A stretch of 64,000 bases of DNA from Gammaproteobacteria bacterium. GTDB lineage: Bacteria; Pseudomonadota; Gammaproteobacteria; SZUA-229. The notes below the pieces were generated by a model. The model had not been told where the DNA came from and searched no databases. It worked only from the letters and a program-made list of their open reading frames with translations. Where the stretch lies: contig JAOUKT010000008.1 of NCBI GenBank assembly GCA_029882395.1, positions 1 through 64,000 of the forward strand. Direction: 5' to 3'. Of this stretch, positions 8,196 to 17,190 are shown piece by piece (within the stretch, counting starts at the first letter, position 1; each line of letters opens with the position of its first letter). The translations under genes and the position numbers were made by a program.

Positions 8196-10019
8196 TTAAT
8201 CTGTGTGAAAACTATCATAAATCAACTGTGCTAAATTCTTACTAATGCCGGGTGTTTTAGCCAGGTCTTCTACACCCGCTTTACTGACCGCCTGAAGACC
8301 ACCGAAGTATTTAAGAATAGACTGTCTTCGTTTGGCGCCTAATCCGGGTATTTGTTCCAGCTGCGATGTGGTTCTGGCTTTTTGTCGTTTCGCCCTGTGG
8401 CCGCTGATTGCAAAACGATGCGCCTCATCACGCACATGTAAAATCAGATTTAACGCCATTGACTGCTCTCCTGCATAGACTTCCGTGCCATCGGTCATGA
8501 CCAGTTTTTCTAAACCGGCCTTTCGCCCCTCACCTTTAGCCACTCCTATCAACAATACATCGTCAATTTGTAGCTGATCCATGACTTCAATAGCCTGCGA
8601 CAACTGACCTTTGCCACCGTCAATGAATAATATATCAGGCTTCTTGCCCTGATTCTTTCTGATTCTGGCATAGCGACGTTTCAGTGCCTGTTTCATCGCC
8701 GCGTAATCATCACCGGGTTCAATACCCTCGATATTAAAACGTCTGTAATCGGTTTTTAATGGCCCCTCCGGGGTGAAGACCACGCACGATGCCACGGTCG
8801 CCTCTCCCATTGTATGACTAATATCAAAGCACTCGAGTCTTTCGGGTATGCGATCAAGATGCAAAAGTTGCTGTAACGCATCAAAACGCTTGAGCATGCC
8901 CGCAGCCGAATTCACCCGGGTCATTAAGGCCTTTTCAGCATTTTTCATGGCGTAGTCTAGCCAGTGACTTTTATCACTGCGAACCGAGCTTGAGATAGTC
9001 AGCTTTTTGCCGCGCTTTTCAGTCAGCATTTTTTCAATCAGTTTTTCATCATGCAAGCTTTCACTCAGAACAATTTCAGACGGAATTATATTTGTTAAAT
9101 AATATTGCGGCAAAAACGCATTCAGGACATCTGCTGCCAGCATGCTTTCAGGTAATTTTGGAAAATAGCTTTTGGTACCCAGGCTCTGCCCGTTTCGTAT
9201 AAAATAGATTTCCACACAGGCAAGACCGGCATGGGTGGCACAGGCAATGACATCAATATCACCTGCAGAACCGGTGACATATTGGCGTTCGATAACACTT
9301 TGTAGATGACTGATCTGATCCCTGTAGTCAGCGGCTTTTTCGTACTCCTGCCGTTCAGCCGCCTGCTCCATTTGCCTGACCAGGTCTTCTACCACCGTTT
9401 GACTCTTGCCCTCCAAAAACTGGCTAACATGCAGGATATCAATAGCATAATCTGACTGACTTATATATTCGACACAGGGAGCGGTGCAGCGTTTGATCTG
9501 ATATTGAAGACAAGGCCGTGAACGGTTTCTAAAATAAGTATCATCACACTGGCGGATACGAAATACTTTCTGTATCAGGTTAAGTGTTTCTCTTACAGCA
9601 CCGGCATTAGGATAAGGCCCAAAATAACGGCCTTTTTTTCTCTTAGCTCCGCGGTGCAGCCCGAGCATTGGGTAATCGTCCTGGCTCGACAAAAAAAGAA
9701 AAGGGTAACTCTTGTCATCGCGCAAGAGGACATTATAACGAGGCCTGAATTCTTTTATTAAATTGCTTTCAAGCAATAAAGCCTCGGCCTCTGTATGCGT
9801 GATCGTGGTTTCAATAGTTGATATTTGTGACACCAGTGACCGGGTTTTAACTGATAAACCTGTTTTCCTGAAATAACTTGATAAACGTTTTTTCAGGTCT
9901 TTGGCTTTACCCACATAAATGATATCTTTTTGCTCGTTATACATGCGGTAAACACCCGGCAAGGAACTGCAGTGTTTTAGAAAATGCCTTGCATCAAATG
10001 TATCCACCTGCTCAGTCAT
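8196..10019 (-). CDS. uvrC: Excinuclease ABC subunit C
   Basis: 607 residues, full length. The N-terminal GIY-YIG nuclease (LPGVYRMYNEQKDIIYVGKA) makes the 3' incision. A UVR domain (EYEKAADYRDQI) contacts UvrB. The RNase H-like endonuclease makes the 5' incision and shows GIEPGDDYAAM and LFIDGGKGQL. A double helix-hairpin-helix ends the protein (IPGLGAKRRQSILKYFGG). The ATG overlaps the stop of the upstream uracil-DNA glycosylase by 8 bases, implying co-translation of two DNA repair genes. The gacA-like regulator upstream keeps the classic uvrY-uvrC neighbourhood. Confidence 0.97.
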   Translation of the reverse strand: MTEQVDTFDARHFLKHCSSLPGVYRMYNEQKDIIYVGKAKDLKKRLSSYFRKTGLSVKTRSLVSQISTIETTITHTEAEALLLESNLIKEFRPRYNVLLRDDKSYPFLFLSSQDDYPMLGLHRGAKRKKGRYFGPYPNAGAVRETLNLIQKVFRIRQCDDTYFRNRSRPCLQYQIKRCTAPCVEYISQSDYAIDILHVSQFLEGKSQTVVEDLVRQMEQAAERQEYEKAADYRDQISHLQSVIERQYVTGSAGDIDVIACATHAGLACVEIYFIRNGQSLGTKSYFPKLPESMLAADVLNAFLPQYYLTNIIPSEIVLSESLHDEKLIEKMLTEKRGKKLTISSSVRSDKSHWLDYAMKNAEKALMTRVNSAAGMLKRFDALQQLLHLDRIPERLECFDISHTMGEATVASCVVFTPEGPLKTDYRRFNIEGIEPGDDYAAMKQALKRRYARIRKNQGKKPDILFIDGGKGQLSQAIEVMDQLQIDDVLLIGVAKGEGRKAGLEKLVMTDGTEVYAGEQSMALNLILHVRDEAHRFAISGHRAKRQKARTTSQLEQIPGLGAKRRQSILKYFGGLQAVSKAGVEDLAKTPGISKNLAQLIYDSFHTD

Positions 10020-10665
10020 GAGTTAAAAGCTGCCTGGCTCTGGCAAAGACCGCATGAAACATGTTTTCTGTCAGGCGTTTAGTCTGCGTATTATAACGGC
10101 TGCAATGGTATGAACTGATTAAATGACGCACGCCATAGTCTGTTTCTAAGCGATACTCTGCCAGATGGCCAAACTGATAGCCGTTAAGACGCAGGCCAAG
10201 AGCTTTTAATACCGCTTTATGGGCAATGCTGCCCAGCGCTATGATCACGGCATTTTCTTCCAGGTTTGATAACTCAACGGCGAGATAGGCATTGCAGTTA
10301 TTGATTTCATCAGCCAGCGGTTTATTGCCTGGCGGCAGGCATTTCACTGCGTTAGTGATTCTGCAATTGAGCAGTTCTAAATCATCCTCGGCTGAGACCG
10401 AAGTGACAGCAGTTGAGAAGCCATATTTGAACAGCGTGGCGTATAACATCAGCCCGGCAGCATCACCCGTAAAAGGCCTTCCGCTGGCATTAGCACCATG
10501 CATACCGGGCGCCAGACCAACGATCAGCAGTTTCGCCAGCGCATCACCAAAAGCCGGTACCGGTTTGCAGAAGTAGTGCGGGTATTGTTTTTTGACGTCT
10601 TTAAGAAATTTAGCGAGCCGCTTGCATTTTTTACAATTGATATTAAAAGGGCGTTTTGCGGGCAT
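10012..10665 (-). CDS. Family 5 (UdgB-type) uracil-DNA glycosylase
   Basis: 217 residues from the ATG at 10665; a TTG lies one codon earlier. Motif A reads GLAPGMHGANASGRPFTGD, the signature of type 5 UDG, and the C-terminal motif YHCSRYNTQTKRLT matches the family's leucine/His loop. Four N-terminal cysteines (INCKKCKRL, HYFCKP and a later Cys) are consistent with the [4Fe-4S] cluster of these enzymes. It removes uracil and related deaminated bases from DNA. It overlaps uvrC by 8 bases, so base excision and nucleotide excision repair are co-expressed. Family 5 enzymes are commoner in thermophiles, actinobacteria and some proteobacteria than in enterics. Confidence 0.85.
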   Translation of the reverse strand: MPAKRPFNINCKKCKRLAKFLKDVKKQYPHYFCKPVPAFGDALAKLLIVGLAPGMHGANASGRPFTGDAAGLMLYATLFKYGFSTAVTSVSAEDDLELLNCRITNAVKCLPPGNKPLADEINNCNAYLAVELSNLEENAVIIALGSIAHKAVLKALGLRLNGYQFGHLAEYRLETDYGVRHLISSYHCSRYNTQTKRLTENMFHAVFARARQLLTHD

Positions 10666-10709
10666 CAATCAGTGAACGGTTACATGAAAGGGGAATAATA
10701 TGAATGCTT

Positions 10710-11357
10710 TTAGTCATTAACATCATCGTCTAATATACCATGCTGGATAGCAAGACGCATCATTTCAACATCGTTAGTCACGCCTAGTTTTTCATGCAAA
10801 CGCTTACGGTAGGTACTGACTGTTTTCGGACTGAGGTTGAGTTTTTCAGATATAGTCGACGTTCGCTGACCCTGGCTGATCATGAGCAATACCTGAAGCT
10901 CACGTTGTGACAAGCTATCGATAAGCGAGTCATTGCCAGGCAACATGGATAGAGCCAGCTGTTGTGCAATACTGGGAGCAATGTATTTCAGGCCTTTGGA
11001 TACTTTATGAATAGCATCAACCATTTCCTGAACTTCACAGCCTTTGGTTAAATAACCAACCGCGCCTGCTTCCAGCAGCCGTTTTGGCAAAGGCCCGTCA
11101 CTGTGTACCGTGATGATGATGATCTTGGTATCCGGACAGATCTTTTGCAGCCGGTGTGTGGCCTCAAAGCCACCGATACCGGGCATATTGACATCCATCA
11201 GCACTACATCCGGTGCGGAGAGCCTGCATTTATCAAGGCACTCCTCTCCACTACTGGCGTCATCTATCACTTCAATACCAACCTGATCATGAAGCAGACT
11301 TTTAATACCAAAACGAACCAGATCATGATCATCGACCAGCATGACACGTATAGACAT
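10710..11357 (-). CDS. gacA: GacA/UvrY-type response regulator
   Basis: A receiver domain (phospho-Asp55 in VVLMDVNMPG, acidic pair in LVDDHD) is followed by a LuxR/FixJ helix-turn-helix (LSQRELQVLLMISQGQ, SPKTVSTYRKRLHEKLGV). Sequence and position ahead of uvrC match GacA/UvrY, which switches on CsrB/RsmZ-type small RNAs to relieve CsrA. The ATG at 11357 with GGGG upstream is preferred over a GTG two codons earlier. The cognate BarA/GacS kinase is not recognisable among the hybrid kinases here. Confidence 0.87.
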   Translation of the reverse strand: MSIRVMLVDDHDLVRFGIKSLLHDQVGIEVIDDASSGEECLDKCRLSAPDVVLMDVNMPGIGGFEATHRLQKICPDTKIIIITVHSDGPLPKRLLEAGAVGYLTKGCEVQEMVDAIHKVSKGLKYIAPSIAQQLALSMLPGNDSLIDSLSQRELQVLLMISQGQRTSTISEKLNLSPKTVSTYRKRLHEKLGVTNDVEMMRLAIQHGILDDDVND

Positions 11358-11490
11358 TAGCACCCCAATAGAGCCATAAATAGAACTGAAAGATTATTTT
11401 TATAAAATCAGCCAAATAATAAACTATCTGGCTACAAAAAGACATCCATCTGGCAGTGTTTTCACTTATCTGATAGAGCGATGAACTGCA

Positions 11491-11961
11491 TCATGACCAG
11501 TTCATATAAGGGTGATTAATAAGGTTCACATTATAATACCTTGCATCATCACTGACCTCTTTTCCTAACCACTCTGGTTTTTCAAAGTCTTCACCCTCTT
11601 CACCCAATTCAATTTCAGCAACCAACAAACCTTCATTGTCATCGTAAAACTCATCAATTTCCCAGAGATGATGACCTTGCGCAATAGTATGTCGCGTTTT
11701 ATGAATCTGTGGCTGTCGGCAGAGTTGATCCAGCATCTCCAGTGCTTCATCATGGGGAATCTGATATTCATATTCCAGGCGACTGATACCGATGGTAGCG
11801 CTTTTAATATTGATATTTGCTTTTCCATCTTCAATTCTGATACGCACTGATGATGTATCCAGCGGTGCCAGATAACCCTGCCTGATGTTTTTTGAAGTCT
11901 TTACCTGCTGACGCCAGTTATTGTTTTTTAATAAAAACTTTCTTTCAATTTCTAGTGGCAT
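11491..11961 (-). CDS. CYTH-domain protein, probable inorganic triphosphatase
   Basis: A 156-residue single CYTH domain. It opens with the defining EIERKFLL and carries alternating charged pairs lining the tunnel (VRIRIEDGKANINIKSA, LEYEYQIP, WEIDEFYDDNEGLLVAEIEL). The length matches stand-alone bacterial triphosphate tunnel metalloenzymes, several of which hydrolyse tripolyphosphate. Some CYTH proteins are class IV adenylate cyclases or thiamine triphosphatases, so the substrate is an inference. It is transcribed alone and divergent from the aminotransferase-like gene. Confidence 0.85.
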   Translation of the reverse strand: MPLEIERKFLLKNNNWRQQVKTSKNIRQGYLAPLDTSSVRIRIEDGKANINIKSATIGISRLEYEYQIPHDEALEMLDQLCRQPQIHKTRHTIAQGHHLWEIDEFYDDNEGLLVAEIELGEEGEDFEKPEWLGKEVSDDARYYNVNLINHPYMNWS

Positions 11962-12088
11962 AACGGGCTACATTTCACTGCTGTTATATTATTGAATTAA
12001 GGTATTCTGCGAATTATGACATACTCTGTTAGTATCGAGAAAAACTTAATGCAAGACCTTACTGATTTAAGCTAATAAAGACGGTGAT

Positions 12089-13219
12089 ATGCCAGACAAC
12101 AACGACGATAAAGATTTCAACCTCAAGCATGAACTGATACACGTTAATCATGCCGCTGTTGCACCCTGGCCGATACAAACCAAAATAGCTGTACAGGCAT
12201 TTGCAGTTGAGAACTCAGAGCAAGGTTCTGTCAATTACCCCGACTGGATGGCGCACGAAACCCGCCTGCGTGAATTACTACAGAAGCTGATTCATGCCGA
12301 TTCGGTTGAAGAAATAGCGCTCTTAAAAAGCACCTCTGAGGCGCTGTCTGTTGTCGCTTATGGCATTGACTGGCAGCCTGGTGATTCGGTGGTAACAGCC
12401 GCCGAAGAATTCCCTTCTAACCGCTTACTGTGGCAGTCGCTGCAACAGTTCGGGGTTGATGTCCGGCTGGTTGATTACCTGCCAGAAGACGATGCCGAAC
12501 AGTGCATTATTGATGCCTGTGACGACACCACACGCTTGATTTCTATCAGCGCTGTCCAGTATGCCTCTGGCAGACGCATCGATCTGGTTAAAATTGGCGA
12601 GTTCTGTGATCAACAAAACATACTCTTCTGTGTTGATGCCATTCAGCAACTGGGAGCCCTGTGTTTCGATGTGAATGAAGTTAAAGCAGACTTTGTTGCA
12701 GCCGATGGTCATAAATGGCTGTTAGGCGCCGAAGGCCTGGCATTGTTTTATTGCCGAAAAAAACACCTGCAGAGTCTAAAACTCAGTCAATACGGCTGGC
12801 ACATGGTAGAGAACATGCATGATTTTGCTGCTAGCGACTGGACACCTGCCCGCTCAGCCCGTCGCTTTGAATGTGGCAGCCCTAACATGCTGGGTATTAT
12901 GGCACTTGAAGCCAGCCTTAAGCTTATTCACTCTGTCGGCATGGAGAACATAGAAGACAAAGTGCTGGATAATACTCGCTTCCTGTACCAGCAGTTTTCT
13001 AGCATGGCGAACATTGAGCTACTCAGTTCAGCTCAGGCAAAACAACAATCGGGCATTATTGTCGTGCGTCATAAACATAAATCAAATGACGAGCTGTATG
13101 AATACCTCAAACAGCACCATGTGTTATGTGCACCACGCGGCGGCGGCATTCGTTTTTCGCCACATTACTACACGCCGCGACACAAGCTTGAGCAGTTAGT
13201 TTCTCTGTTAGATTTTTAA
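12089..13219 (+). CDS. Class V aminotransferase-fold PLP enzyme (cysteine desulfurase-like)
   Basis: 376 residues with the class V order: N-terminal substrate loop (HVNHAAVAPWP), PLP-phosphate loop (LLKSTSEALSVVAYG), the Asp contacting the pyridine nitrogen (LFCVDAIQQLGA) and the Schiff-base Lys in AADGHKWLLGAEG. A Cys in HHVLCAPRGGGIRFS sits near where desulfurases carry the catalytic Cys, but the surrounding loop is not a clear IscS/SufS motif. It could be a desulfurase, a selenocysteine lyase-like enzyme or an epimerase/aminotransferase. No Fe-S assembly genes are near. Fold certain, reaction not. Confidence 0.8.
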   Translation: MPDNNDDKDFNLKHELIHVNHAAVAPWPIQTKIAVQAFAVENSEQGSVNYPDWMAHETRLRELLQKLIHADSVEEIALLKSTSEALSVVAYGIDWQPGDSVVTAAEEFPSNRLLWQSLQQFGVDVRLVDYLPEDDAEQCIIDACDDTTRLISISAVQYASGRRIDLVKIGEFCDQQNILFCVDAIQQLGALCFDVNEVKADFVAADGHKWLLGAEGLALFYCRKKHLQSLKLSQYGWHMVENMHDFAASDWTPARSARRFECGSPNMLGIMALEASLKLIHSVGMENIEDKVLDNTRFLYQQFSSMANIELLSSAQAKQQSGIIVVRHKHKSNDELYEYLKQHHVLCAPRGGGIRFSPHYYTPRHKLEQLVSLLDF

Positions 13220-13256
13220 CGGTATTGCTGACGACTGTTACTATCAAAGACGACCA

Positions 13257-16073
13257 TCAGAATGCACTGCCTAGCTCCAGGTAATAGACTTCTTCTCCGA
13301 GATCATCAAGACCTTTAGCGTAACCAAAACGAAACAAAAGATTGAGATGATAAAAAATATTGCCTTCAAGCAGCCATTCAACACCTGCACTGCGAAGGCT
13401 GTTTTTCTGCATATCATCAAACCAGCTTGAACCGGCTTCAGTAAAGATACGTGCAGAATGTTTCATAATGCCAAGCGGGGGAGCCATGATTCCTTTTTCC
13501 ACATATGATAATGGAAAACGCCATTCCAGCGAGAATTTTTCCAGATTATTGCCTGTTTGAATATTTTCATCATAACCACGCAATGAAAAACTTCGTTTAT
13601 TGAAGATAGCTTGTGAGCTTTGCCCATTTAATAAGCTACTGGCATCAAATGCTGAAACCAGACCGCCCAAACTGAAAGGCCTCATTGTTGTATCGGCTGT
13701 TGCGCCAACTGCTCTTAAGGCAAGTACATGATGTTCCCCCAGGCGGAAATACTCTTTCCAGTCCAGCATGGTTAACTGACCCGAATAGTCATTATCAAAG
13801 GCATCACTGCTTTCCGTCAATAACAAAACATCCCTACCTGTTTCAAAGCTGTGGCTTTTAAAAAATTCCTGCTTGTTGTCAAAATAAAAACTTAAACCAA
13901 CAACGCCATCTTTACTGTCCTCAAAACCGAGGCTGGCGTCCGCACGGTATGTATCCGTGTTAACGTATTCCGTCAGGCCGAAGATCGCTCCCCAGCGCGA
14001 GTGAAATTTTGTAAAGGGCATGGCAAACAACGCCTGCCATTGGAAATTAGACCTGACCGTATTGGTCAAATCAGTTACAGGGTCTGTAAATACAGTATTT
14101 TCTTTGCCTACAAATAAGCCAAACCAGTTAGCGTATTGGTAATAAAAAGTACCGACTAATTCTTCGCGATCATAGCCATAGGCAATATTCAGTGCGTAAA
14201 AGTGATTTTGCAAAGCATCATTGGATGAGGTTGAAAAGCCTACTTCACCACCTTGATCCTGAATCAAAAACCAAGGAAACCAGTAGCCTGGCTTAAGATC
14301 AGCCCATGGGCTGTAGTCCCGGATCGGATAGTCTGTCATTGCCTTAAACATATCTTCAGTCGCCCTGATGTCAGGCTTTACAGGCTCTTTTAGCGAAGGC
14401 ACAACAGCCTTATCAAGATTTGTCTGGCGCATAGAAAAGCCGCCACGTTGATAATCAAGATAGAAAACATCATTCGTCAAACCTTGTGCAGGTGATAAAG
14501 CGCCGGTGACAACATTCGTAATGGCGAACACAGATTCATCTGAAAATGAATATTGATATATATTATAAACGCCACTCAGGTCGCTGCTAAACAATACACT
14601 CTTTTCATCGTTGGAATAACGAGCCTGCATATTGATGGCATCATTTGTGATAACGCCAGCCCAGTTATTTGTTGGCAGATCATATTCATACACATGCCAG
14701 GACTGATTTAATTGTTTTCTCGTCACGAGCAGCTTGTTTCTTTTTTCGGACCAGTCAATTTTATTGATAACATCGCCGTATTTGCCTTTCCATAAATTAA
14801 ACAGCAAGGCTCCGTTTGCATCAAGAATATCAATTTGCGGTATAGAGTGAACGGTGCGCACAGCCGCAATTCTGTTACTTGCTTTGGCAATAGCAAAATA
14901 CTTATAACGTTCACAGTGAGTTAATTGTTCAACATCACCGCTGCTGATATCATATCGGTATAAATCAGAATACATATAATACTCTTCACAGATGTTGGCC
15001 TGTGAAAAATAAACATTATCTTTTGCATCGACACCGATATCACTGACATCTGTTACTGCTGCCAGTGTTGTTTTTTCTGAGTGTTTTAGTTTTATCAGCC
15101 TGGCAGGCGATTCAAAATCATTTTCAATGTACACCATGCTGCCATCACCAAGAAAGCCAATCGTTGTCAGCTGATTCAGCACAGTGTCAACCAGCGCCCC
15201 TTGTTTTAATGCCGAATTGTTAAGCAGGGTAAGCTGAGGGCTGAATCGTTTTTGCAGATAGACACTAAACTCGGACCAAAGCGCGGTTATATCTTTTCCA
15301 AACACGCTTTTACTGTTTGAATTAATTGCAAAAGGTAACAGGTTATTACTGTATTGCTGAATAAGCTGATTGATGGCATCTTCACCGTATCTGTCTTTTA
15401 GAAACTGATAAAAATACACGCCATACAGATAGGGTCTGTTTAGCGGATGGCTTTGTGGCGGTAAATTAACTTTGCTTACAGGCAGTAGACCTTTCACCAG
15501 CTCTTCTCTCATCATCATTTCAAAGCTGCTACTTTGTCCCCGGCCTATACCATCGTGTGTTTCATAATAGGTAGCTAAGCCTTCTGTCAGCCAGCGAGGC
15601 TGGAAAGTATTTGGAAACAAAAGCGGATGACGGCCAAATATTTTTCTAAGAGCACTGACGGCACCTGAGGATTTATCTAGATGGAACACATGCGTTAATT
15701 CGTGTTCGAGCAAAAGGCTGAGCCAGTCGTCATAATCTTCAAGCTGAGAGAGATTATCAGGCGGCATTAATCTCAATATCGCCAGATTGAACGGGAACGC
15801 TGTCGCCGCTCCATTCGATGAGTCATTTTCATCGGTTATCAGCAGGCTTATTTTGCCCTCAGGACTCCATGACAGCTTTTTTTCTAACTTAGGGTAAAGT
15901 TGTTCGGCAATGAACGCGCTTATTTTTGCCTGTTCGGAATATGCGTCTAAGTGATGTATTAGAAAATGTTCAGTGACCAGGGTTTTCCAGTCTTGAGAAG
16001 GGTCAGCAGCCTGTATCTGCGTTGAGAAAACAAAGAAACCAAAACTAATAAGCCCAGCTATCCATAAGTGCAT
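13257..16073 (-). CDS. Gluzincin peptidase-TolB-type propeller-surface-antigen barrel protein
   Basis: A signal peptide (cleavage near IQAADP) is followed by a peptidase MA-like domain. It has HELTH as zinc ligands and catalytic Glu, and the downstream WLTEGLATYYE supplies the third ligand. The middle ~350 residues form repeated short WD40/TolB-like strands (for example FSSDLSGVYNIYQYSF). The C-terminal ~350 residues resemble the bacterial surface antigen/BamA-type barrel and end with aromatic-rich strands (YYLELGSAF). This places a protease and a propeller on an outer-membrane barrel. The ATG at 16073 gives a normal signal peptide; a TTG four codons upstream is also open. The role is unknown; it is either an outer-membrane protease or a protein-processing factor. 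Confidence 0.78.
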   Translation of the reverse strand: MHLWIAGLISFGFFVFSTQIQAADPSQDWKTLVTEHFLIHHLDAYSEQAKISAFIAEQLYPKLEKKLSWSPEGKISLLITDENDSSNGAATAFPFNLAILRLMPPDNLSQLEDYDDWLSLLLEHELTHVFHLDKSSGAVSALRKIFGRHPLLFPNTFQPRWLTEGLATYYETHDGIGRGQSSSFEMMMREELVKGLLPVSKVNLPPQSHPLNRPYLYGVYFYQFLKDRYGEDAINQLIQQYSNNLLPFAINSNSKSVFGKDITALWSEFSVYLQKRFSPQLTLLNNSALKQGALVDTVLNQLTTIGFLGDGSMVYIENDFESPARLIKLKHSEKTTLAAVTDVSDIGVDAKDNVYFSQANICEEYYMYSDLYRYDISSGDVEQLTHCERYKYFAIAKASNRIAAVRTVHSIPQIDILDANGALLFNLWKGKYGDVINKIDWSEKRNKLLVTRKQLNQSWHVYEYDLPTNNWAGVITNDAINMQARYSNDEKSVLFSSDLSGVYNIYQYSFSDESVFAITNVVTGALSPAQGLTNDVFYLDYQRGGFSMRQTNLDKAVVPSLKEPVKPDIRATEDMFKAMTDYPIRDYSPWADLKPGYWFPWFLIQDQGGEVGFSTSSNDALQNHFYALNIAYGYDREELVGTFYYQYANWFGLFVGKENTVFTDPVTDLTNTVRSNFQWQALFAMPFTKFHSRWGAIFGLTEYVNTDTYRADASLGFEDSKDGVVGLSFYFDNKQEFFKSHSFETGRDVLLLTESSDAFDNDYSGQLTMLDWKEYFRLGEHHVLALRAVGATADTTMRPFSLGGLVSAFDASSLLNGQSSQAIFNKRSFSLRGYDENIQTGNNLEKFSLEWRFPLSYVEKGIMAPPLGIMKHSARIFTEAGSSWFDDMQKNSLRSAGVEWLLEGNIFYHLNLLFRFGYAKGLDDLGEEVYYLELGSAF

Positions 16074-16286
16074 AGTAATATACAAGCCTGTACGATGTTT
16101 TTATTATAATATTGAAATCGTTATTAAATAACAGTTTACCTGATCTATCGTAATTATTATCAAAATATTTAACAATTTCATGATTTTAGACCTAAACTTT
16201 AAGGTAGGATTTATACTGCTATAGTGAATTAATATACATTACATTAGCCCTACAATTTAACATGTCATGACAGGGATACAGATACA

Positions 16287-17180
16287 TTGTTAAGCATTGT
16301 AAATATAGTCAAAGCATACACATGGGATAAGCTCATTGAAGGCCTTACTCGTGAACATGGAGAAGCCAATAAAGGGCTGTCCAATTTTGATCGACTGCGC
16401 TATGAAATCCGTCCAGGTGATGTATTGCTGGTTGAAGGACGATCCCGCGTCAGCAGTATTATTAAAACCATTACACAAAGCTGCTGGACCCACTCCGCTT
16501 TTTACGTTGGTAGACTCCACGACATAGAAGACACGGCTGTTCGTGCACACATCAAACGGTTTTATAACGGCGACCCTGAAGAGCAGTTAATTATTGAGGC
16601 CATGGTCGGTGAAGGCACACTGGTCGACAACCTAAAAAAATATAAAGGTGAGAATTTAAGAATCTGCCGGCCTAAAGGCATTACTCATCAGGACGCACAA
16701 AAAGTAATCAATTATTCCATCAAACGACTGGGTACCGACTATGATGTGCGCCAGCTGCTTGATTTGCTCCGCTTTTTATTTCCTTACTCCCTGCTTCCAA
16801 GACGCTGGCGTTCCAGTTTGTTTGAACACAATGCCGGCACCACCACCAAAACAGTGTGCTCGACCATGATGGCAGAGGCTTTTGCTTCTGTACACTTTCC
16901 GATATTGCCGGTTTTGCAATATGACAATGAAGATAACTTAACCTTATACAGACGTAACTCAAGGCTGATCACACCCAGTGATTTTGATTATTCACCCTAC
17001 TTCGATGTCATCAAATACCCGATTTTCGACTTTGATGAATTAGCCGTTTATAAACAGTTACCCTGGAGCAAAGACGGCGTCATCTATAAAAATCCGGATG
17101 AACATAATATTCCTGATAATATACAAACAGAAGGCATATTAAAATCGGTCAAAGCAGCAATCCACGAAAACCAAGAATGA
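16287..17180 (+). CDS. YiiX/YebB-like NlpC/P60-family cysteine hydrolase
   Basis: 297 residues of a permuted papain-like (NlpC/P60 superfamily, YiiX group) enzyme. GDVLLVEGRSRVSSIIK and CWTHSAFYVG carry the conserved His region, and KTVCSTMMAEAF carries the probable catalytic Cys. The substrate is unknown; peptidoglycan-like or lipid amide bonds are usual for the superfamily. The start is a TTG preceded by an AGGG ribosome-binding sequence; there is no nearby in-frame ATG. It lies 10 bases ahead of fadE, so it is probably the first gene of the beta-oxidation operon, which suggests a link to acyl metabolism. Confidence 0.75.
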   Translation: MLSIVNIVKAYTWDKLIEGLTREHGEANKGLSNFDRLRYEIRPGDVLLVEGRSRVSSIIKTITQSCWTHSAFYVGRLHDIEDTAVRAHIKRFYNGDPEEQLIIEAMVGEGTLVDNLKKYKGENLRICRPKGITHQDAQKVINYSIKRLGTDYDVRQLLDLLRFLFPYSLLPRRWRSSLFEHNAGTTTKTVCSTMMAEAFASVHFPILPVLQYDNEDNLTLYRRNSRLITPSDFDYSPYFDVIKYPIFDFDELAVYKQLPWSKDGVIYKNPDEHNIPDNIQTEGILKSVKAAIHENQE

Positions 17181-17190
17181 GGATGCAACA

